Positions 57,230-64,000 of a stretch of DNA of 64,000 nt are shown one piece after another (position 1 is the first letter of the stretch; every line of letters begins with the position of its first letter). This stretch comes from Acanthopleura granulata (Eukaryota; Mollusca; Polyplacophora; Chitonida; Chitonidae). The notes below the pieces were generated by a model, which was given only the letters and a program-made list of their open reading frames with translations, had not been told where the DNA came from and did no database searches. Made by a program: the position numbers and the translations under genes. Location of the stretch: contig JABBOT010000007.1 of assembly GCA_016165875.1 (NCBI GenBank), forward strand, positions 10,566,216-10,630,215. Direction: 5' to 3'.

Positions 57230-59589
57230 TCGAATTTCAGGCTCACTATTAGATCTTGAATGGTTTTCACCTTTATTGGATCTACAGCTATTCCGTCAGC
57301 GGTGCGAGTAAACGTATTTCCTTTATAGAAAATTCACACTTATCAATATTTGTGCCACGCCAGCTCCTTGCAGTTGCTGTATTGTGGCTTCTAACAGCTT
57401 GTCGTGTTCACCTTGATTTTTACCTGACACCAGGACATCATCTATGTCGCAAACAGTATCAGGGGAACTTTCCAATAGCCCTGACATCGCCCTGTGAAAC
57501 ACTTCAGGTCCAGACGAAATTCCAAACTGTAAGCGTTGAAAACAAAATCCCCCGAAGGGAGTAATGAAACTTGTTAACGGCTGAGTGTTCTTTCCAAGAG
57601 GAATCTGAAAGAACCCACTGTTGTAGTCCAGCTTCGAAAACACTTGTGCCCGAGACAGTTGGGCTAACAGTTAACAGCTGATATACAGAGGGTAAAGGAA
57701 AATGTTCCCGTAGAACACTTTCATTCAGTTTGGTGAAATAGACGTATATCCGCATCCTTCCATTTGCTTTGGGTACGACGACAACAGGTGCGCACCACTC
57801 TATCGGTTCTTGTATGCATTTATTTACACCATTTTCTTCCATACGACGGAGCTCATCCTTCACTTTTGACATTAATGGAAGCCTACGAGGTGAAGTAACT
57901 GCAAAAGGGGTTGAGGCGAATTTTGCACTCGCTGGCCATTTTCCATTGGCCTTTGAACAAATCAGAATAGCGTTTTTGTACATACGCTTTAGGTCCGTCT
58001 GATCAACTGAATTGACCATCTTCAACAAGTGAAGAGTATTGATGGCCGGTCTGCCAAGTAATGGTTCCTTAAGATCTTGTACAACGTAGACATCTTGAAA
58101 CGCTGTCTGACTACTTGTTGAGAGTTTCCCTTTAAAATATCCTAGGACGGGGGGGGGGGGGACTTTCCTTCTGGCCCGAATAACTTTATTCGCTTTTATG
58201 AGTGGTCTTTTTGACTTTGGCACAGAACACCACGGGACAATGGACACTTCCGCTCCAGTATTCACTTTGAACCTGACTTGTCCTACTTCTGTGCTAATAT
58301 CCACTCTCCAGGGATCGTCACAGTCATCACTCACTGGTCGGGGCTGCCCCTTCACAATCATCAACCGTACCTGCGGCAAGTACCGTACGACACATCGCAG
58401 AATAGTGCCCTTTGCGGCCACATTTATGGCATTCTGCATCCCTTGCGGGACACTTCTTCGCAATAGGCCCTGGGTTCTTCCTTGAGGCTTGTTGTGGCTT
58501 CTATTTCGTTTATTTCACCCAGCTAATATTCTGCCCTTGATACGCTATGGTCTTGGCTTGTGTCCTGGATGACTCATAAGCTCAGTATATTTCAATGCAG
58601 GGTTGCAGTGTTAGTTTTCTGTCCTCCAAAGGTTTTTTTCTCACTGCGTCGTCTCGCACGCCGACAATGATGAGGTCGCGGATCATCCTGTCCTCCATTT
58701 CATTGAAATTACAGGTTAGCTTTCTAAGTGAAGCAATGCACGCATCTATAGTCTCTGATTGTTAAATAGGTATGCCTGATATGCTTCATGTGCTTCTCCG
58801 ATACAAAACTCTTCAAATTTCTGTGTCACAATGTCGATATCCTTTCTATCCTCGTCCGCTGAAAACGGCAGTCCATCATACACTTGAACTGCGTCTTCTC
58901 CATTAACGGGTAGAAAAACAGCAAATCTGTAGTATGGTGGTTCCATATCAAACCTGGAAGCTATTTGATGGTTTTCTCCATTGGCGATGAAACTTGCACC
59001 AGTTACTTTCAATGTTCCCACTAGAAACGTCTAGTTTGGCAGGTACATCAGAATGTTCGCATGAAATCCTCTAGCCGTCGGCTGTGGTATAAGATCGTCA
59101 TTGCCGTATTCATCCACGGTTGCTTCTTTCGCCTGGCGGTCAATGGGAGACTACTTTGTCAGATTATTGAAGAAAGAGTTATGGCCCCCGGAATCTGAAC
59201 TTTCTGGACAGTACTTCCTCAAGTGAGGCAACTTTGGAATGTTTCTAATTGTTCACTTAACAAATACAGTTACTGCCCCTTTTGAAAGTCTACCGATATA
59301 CACGTTGTTGTTGTAACGTTTATCACTTTCCTCTGCGTTCTTTGCTGTGCTAATTACGTAACTCACAGCTGGATTGCTGGTTCCAGAAACAGTCAGTCAC
59401 AGTGTTTTCAAGCAGATCCCACTTCTAACACCATGTGATGTCGTTTGTGGACAAAGGGATGGCCAATAACAACACAACACACGGAGCACACGGTACTGAG
59501 TTGTTTACTGATGCGCCATGGTGTACAGCTCTCCCTCATGAATATACATGAGCAGTTATGGGAACATCTATTAATAGAACTACTGCACA
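57230..59589 (-). mobile_element. Second copy of the 5' part of the gypsy-like LTR element
   Basis: Same order as 10640-13060: LTR 59589-59434, primer-binding-like site 59433-59416, shortened gag 59021-58746, protease and RT in one long reading frame 58463-57504, RT end 57643-57323. Compared with the left copy it keeps protease and RT in a single frame for 319 codons but has deletions in gag, a poly-G expansion at 58147-58160, and again Asn in the protease loop (KVNTGAEVSIVP). The 3' half is absent in both. Confidence 0.8.
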
Positions 59590-59633
59590 AGCGGCACGTG
59601 TACCAGCTGTGCAGACGGGTGGCAGGGAGGTAT
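59590..59633 (+). pseudogene. 3' remnant of an exon-8-type EGF exon
   Basis: CGGCACGTGTACCAGCTGTG..GACGGGTGGCAGG lies directly after the LTR end. Exon 8 reads the same from CGGCACGTGTACC, so the LTR element landed inside that exon. Confidence 0.78.
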
Positions 59634-59980
59634 AAAGAATGTATAAATAATAACTGGTGATATAAAGGCGGTACAATCACCCTAAATAGTAAAATGTCAT
59701 TGCAGAGAAGGTAAAAACCATGATTTGATCTCCGAGTCCTCTGTAACGAAGGCATAAACTAAACTGGAAACTGGGAGTAATCTGTAACGAATGTATAAAC
59801 TAAATTGGAAATTGGGAATCCTCTGTATCGAAGGTATAAAGTATAATCAGGGCTACCAGACCTCTGTAAAGAAGATATAAATCGTAAATAATCCTGCTGG
59901 GAGACCGCAGTAAAGAATGTGTAAACCATAATCGTGTCTGTAAAGAAGGGCTGAGAGATCACTCCACAGATGGCATAAAT
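59634..59980 (+). repeat. ~41-bp ladder after the relic EGF exon
   Basis: Counterpart of 13105-13450 and 45666-46065, with looser units. Confidence 0.7.
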
Positions 59981-61696
59981 GATAATGAACTAAATGATTG
60001 GAACTTTCTTGATCTTAATGAAACCGTCATTCAGGAAAGTGCTGGAAATCTCTGCGTATGTAATATTTCAGAAATGGTACCCCCTAGAAATAATCTTTTT
60101 GGCTTCAGTACGCATCTACAAAACGAACCAATGAAAAACCTGTGTTCTAGTCTGAAGTGTCAACGTCAAAATCTGTGTTCGTATAAAAGGCTACAAGAAT
60201 TAAACATCAACTGTGAGCCTGGATGCGAACGAAGTGGACTACCGTGATTACCTTTGTCACAAATCTGATATTTTGTGCATGACTGTATCTTTGTCCCAAC
60301 CCTGAATAAATACTTTCTTATACTTTGTAATTTTCTGTAAAACAGTGTTGTAGAATAAAGCATGCAGAACGTAATACATTTCCTACTAGCTACTAGCTAG
60401 CCCCCAGGGTTCCCTGCAAAAATTTTTGTCAATTTTGATGGCACCTATTTCGTCTAATTTTTGGGACATCACGTCGACTCTTTTTAGCCAGTACTGAAGT
60501 GCATTTGACAAGCTACTGATGAGCTAATATGAGCTAATTTTTGGCAGAAATTTTGCAGACGTGTACATTACTCTATGTACATATTTTACACAGCAAAACC
60601 ACCAGCTTATGAAAATAATAAGAAAAAACAGAATATAACAAATGTATATACGCCAAAAAAATCATTTCTAATACTATCTTATTATCTTGTCTGGAACAGA
60701 CAGAACGTTTGTAATTTTCCACTTAACATGCCAAACTAAGAAACAAAGCCTTGTATATCCTTCTGTGGTACACTTAGGCTGCCCACATTTGTAGGAATGT
60801 CTGACAATAGCTGAATCAGACGAATCATTCAAACATGTCAGTTACTTGTCTTGAGCTGTTCAATGGTACAAACAATATCTTTGAAAAATGCATGTGCCGT
60901 GCTCTTGATGGAAACCTGAATATTATTGTAGATGATAATTTAAACATGTATAAAAACTGCTCTGCGTGCTTTTTCCTCAGGTCGCTCAGGTCATTGTCAC
61001 AGGACATAATTCGGTAAACTTCAGTTACTAATAATGTTCTATGTCTTGTTTGATACTTGATAAGGATTTATTTTAACCTTTCATTACTGTGCTAAGTTTA
61101 GTTTTATATTCTATTTTTTGTACATGACTTAACGTCTCCCACACTCACCTTAAAGCCATACACCATGTACACAGCGACTGGCAAAGTTCTTCTACTTCTT
61201 GTCATATACAGAATTTGTAGGAGGGATGAACGAGGGTTTGTGTAAATACGGTGATATGAATTTACTTAGGCTTTACTTCTGAATGTGTAAGTCAGTTATG
61301 TTTTCTAAAGAAGTGGTAGTTTTAAATCAGTTTATCTACTTGTGTAGAACCAAACGATTAGCATTGTCCTTCATAACCTTACCAGGACATTGTTATAAAA
61401 GCGGGGAGAATTGAATACAACCTCGGTTTAGTATATGCAACTTTAATCTTTAATCTATGAATATACGTGAAAACAGACGATATTTGAGTTGGAAGCTCAA
61501 TGTAGTCATCAGTCTTTCATTGTGTATATTATAACATGGACTGTTAGAAGCCTACCATATAAAAGCACTGAAGTACTTCTATCGTGCTTCCAGATTGCAT
61601 AGAGAAACTCTGGGAAGGGTAGCCATCGATCGGTCCATTTGTACTTTTTTCACTCCAGAGCCAATCACTTTTTTCTTTTTGATCATCTTTTTGCAG
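59981..61696. other. Relic intron of cassette D, no gene seen
   Basis: Diverged copy of 13.45-14.95 kb. About 200 bases before the membrane exon (from about 61490) have no counterpart in cassette C, where a deletion removed them. Confidence 0.5.
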
Positions 61697-62495
61697 AGCT
61701 AAAACTCGCTGGGATTCAGTCAGTGGAATATACGGGTGTGATTATCGGTTGTATGGTGAGCGGGATCGTGACAGCTGTCCTCATTACGGCTGTTGTCCTC
61801 TGTATGTAAGTTTACAGTGAACCTGTATCCGTAGAAGACATGAGTGTGATTATAGGTTGTGTGGTAGGCGTGATCCCGACAGCTGTTCTCATTACTGCTG
61901 TGGTCCTCTGTGTGTAAGTTTACAATGTACAAGTAACCATGGATAACACGGGTGTGATTATCGGGTTTGTGGTGGGTGGATCCTGACACCTTTTCTCATT
62001 ATCGCTGTGGTCCTTACGGTGTAAGTTTCATCATTCAAAACGCGAGTAGGCTCTTCGACATTGTGGCGCAATAGAAATATTGTTGTTTAATATGGTCAAA
62101 TAGAACTGAATTTTACGATAAAGACGAAAACGATAATGTGTTATTTTGTTAGTGCACAAGGATGCTTTGATGCAGTTTTCGACATTATAACATTCTTAAA
62201 TATTTTGTCATGTATTTTCATGTCTTTTCAAATATGCGCGATGTAATTCAGAAGAAGACGCCAGTCAGGTCTGTCAGAGGGAGCCACAGTATCTGTTGAG
62301 AACACCGTCGTTACTGAGGAAGTGCCCCACCCTGGGCCTTCCAACGGCACCCACTGGGCATGTACCGACCCCGTGACATACTACAACATGGTGGCCGAGG
62401 AGGAGCATCCTTACGAGACTGTTCCGGAGAAGGAGTACGACAAGATCCGCGTCTCCAGACTGTACACCGACACCAACTACACCAGTCTCACCTAA
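61697..62495 (+). CDS. Second 3' cassette: intact transmembrane exon plus tail exon (copy D)
   Basis: Exon 61697-61805 (109 nt, phase 1 to 2, acceptor ..tttttgcag, donor GTAAGT) encodes a different stalk (ELKLAGIQSVEYTG) and a helix (VIIGCMVSGIVTAVLITAVV). Exon 62252-62495 (244 nt, acceptor ..gtaattcag, stop 62493-62495) encodes a diverged 80-residue tail that keeps all four tyrosine motifs, with an extra Tyr (RLYTDTNY). Phases match the receptor gene. It lacks its own EGF exons, apart from the 59590 remnant. It could be an alternative 3' end for gene 2 or a relic that is still open. AATAAA at 63093. Confidence 0.6.
61806..62025 (+). repeat. Two further transmembrane-exon units after the cassette D exon
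   Basis: GTGTGATTATAGGTTGTGTG..GTCCTCTGTGTGTAAG at about 61850-61920 still reads as a hydrophobic helix. A third unit ends GGTCCTTACGGTGTAAG near 62025. Neither has an acceptor. Confidence 0.8.
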
Positions 62496-63900
62496 TCAAC
62501 ACTTTTTGTAGTTTTGTAGTTTAACACTTTTTTGTAGTAAATTTGTCAAATCTTATCACCAAACTATATATATATATTTCCAAACATTCGTGCTCCCAGT
62601 AGACATCCCCGGAAACAGGGTTGCCAGTTCCCTTACTGTTACTTCATGTATATCGCGCAATATGCGCACGCCAACAGAATGACAACAACTTCCGCGGCCT
62701 AACGTCTCCCACAAACACCACTTCTTCTACTTCTCTTCATATGCAGAATGTTTAGGTGGGATTGAGGAATGTTTGTGTAAATACTGTGATCTGAACATTA
62801 ATGTGTGAAACTCAGATTACCTGAGTTTTGTATCTTGACAGTTTGAAAAGAGAAAAAACTAAACCTCTACGTCATGTAGGAGAATATGCGGCACAGCTGG
62901 CTTTATTCTAATGGTAATAATTTTACTGGAAAACAAGGTCTATTTTTACCTGTCTGATCATCAAGTTTAACATACTTGAAATGGAATCTGGGACGTTAGT
63001 AACACTTAAGCACAGAACCATGTAACAACAGCGTGAACAACAACAACAACAAACCATAGAGTCTTTTTATATTAAACTGTGATAAATCCGGAAATAAAAC
63101 TTTTCAACCCAAGTTTTTTCTAGCAAACCTGTTCTGATAGTTTTGTTATCTGACACTTTATATTCACAATCTCGTATGTAGGCCTATAATTATATATTAT
63201 TAATAGTAACCGGCGGTTGGTCGTGTGCTTCACCCGGGCTCTGCCCGGATTCCAACCACCATAATGCTGACCTGTTTGGTATAAGTGAAATGTCTTTGAG
63301 TAGGGCGTAAAACACCAATCAAATAAATAAACAAATGCATAAATAATCCTGAGCAATTCGTGTAAAGCGGTAATGTAAGTTGTTATTGCAGAGTCATTCG
63401 CGTTCTGCTTTATATATGTGCCTTTACAACTCCGCTTAACCCTGGGATAGCATCTGTATATACATCTATAAAGTACGTACGCTAAAATTCCCAAATATTT
63501 GGCCCTCCTCTACTCCTTGTACGCGTCTTGTTGAAAATACCCTGACCTGCCCATTTCTCCCTCTGCGCAATACTCTGAGTCAGTGTGGAGTTTCAACAAA
63601 TGTATAGAGCTAGGACTATAAAGGAATTCAGTCAATACAACAGTACAGCTGGAACCCACTAGCTGGTAAACGGCTGTAATTTCTACTATTTTCCAACCAG
63701 TTGACAACAGGACATTTCAATGATCAATACGTCCGTATTTTATGTACGCCCCCCCAAGCTGTACTATTTGCAACTTTGTATGTTAGCTATAACATGTATT
63801 TACATTTATGTACATACAAAATGTGTTATTTCATTCATTATAATTCTATGTACTGATAGTATAGATTTATAACAACTTAATTTCGAAAGATCTCATTTTT
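62496..63900. other. 3' flank of cassette D
   Basis: It follows 6192-8000 in order. It includes AATAAA at 63093-63098 and a headless SINE family 1 fragment at 63208-63338 (GGTATAAGTGAAATGTCTTT, AAAACACCAATCAAATAAAT). No gene seen. Confidence 0.5.
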
Positions 63901-64000
63901 GTTGACCAACATTTCAATGACCAACACGTCCGTATTTTATGTACCGCCCGTAAGCTTTATTATTTGGGGCTTTGTATGTTGGCTATACCATACATTTACA
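63700..64000 (+). repeat. Local tandem duplication at window end
   Basis: The block ACATTTCAATGATCAATACG..TCCGTATTTTATGTACG..TATGTTAGCTATAACATG near 63711 recurs near 63908 in diverged form, about 197 bases apart. The second unit runs off the window. Confidence 0.7.

Larger units (their letters stand above)
46712..64000 (+). repeat. Right copy of ~46.7-kb tandem duplication (incomplete at right)
   Basis: This stretch repeats the window start in the same order: Mutator relic, EGF exons, membrane exon, tail exon, SINEs, gypsy-like relic, relic EGF exon, second tail exon. The offset is 46711 at the start and grows to about 46.9 kb through indels, including an upstream deletion near 14.95 kb. 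The bases just before 46712 are unique here, so the unit probably continues left of base 1 in the other copy. Confidence 0.93.

Overview
This is eukaryotic, intron-rich, AT-rich animal DNA, most likely from a lophotrochozoan and probably a mollusc. Three things point there: a family of 8-cysteine EGF-like exons joined to a fucolectin (F5/8-like lectin) domain, abundant tRNA-derived SINEs of a type I associate with molluscan genomes (from memory), and degraded Mutator-like and Ty3/gypsy-like transposons. There are no operons, rRNA genes, CRISPR arrays or convincing functional tRNA genes.

The centrepiece is one complete plus-strand gene that I could assemble from the sequence: 12 exons from ATG 25005 to stop 52920, 1833 nt of CDS, 610 residues. 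Every exon has AG/GT borders, every junction before the membrane exon is phase 1, and the total is divisible by three. The predicted product is a type I membrane receptor: signal peptide, one 8-Cys EGF-like domain, a two-exon fucolectin domain, six more 8-Cys EGF-like domains, one transmembrane helix, and an 80-residue tail with YYNM, YETV, YDKI and YTSL. The last two form an ITAM-like pair. The layout resembles Draper/CED-1/MEGF10 phagocytic receptors, with a lectin domain near the N-terminus.

The window sits in a large head-to-tail tandem duplication with a period of about 46.7 kb: base 1 onwards (to about 16.9 kb) is repeated from 46712 to the window end. Bases 3010-6191 are therefore the 3' end of an upstream sister gene, whose 5' exons lie off the window. 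Each unit also holds an older, nested duplication of the 3' cassette, about 9-10 kb downstream. That gives four tail exons: A 5948-6191, B 52677-52920, C 15357-15600 and D 62252-62495. All four are open and all are 244 nt. D also keeps an intact membrane exon; C has lost its own.

Layout: 0.5-2.5 kb Mutator relic (minus); 3.0-6.2 kb 3' exons of gene 1; 6.2-10.5 kb flank with SINEs and a 173-bp tandem repeat; 10.6-13.1 kb gypsy-like relic (minus) with a 156-bp LTR inserted into an old EGF exon; 13.1-19.5 kb relic cassette C; 19.7-25.0 kb intergenic; 25.0-52.9 kb complete gene 2, with a second Mutator relic in its intron at 47.3-49.2 kb; 53-57 kb flank copy; 57.2-59.6 kb second gypsy-like relic; 59.6-64 kb cassette D.

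A recurring theme is exon-scale tandem duplication. Exons 2, 9 and 11 are each followed by degenerate head-to-tail copies of themselves, and the 3' end of exon 8 is followed by a 41-bp ladder. The locus looks like an actively expanding and converting receptor cluster.
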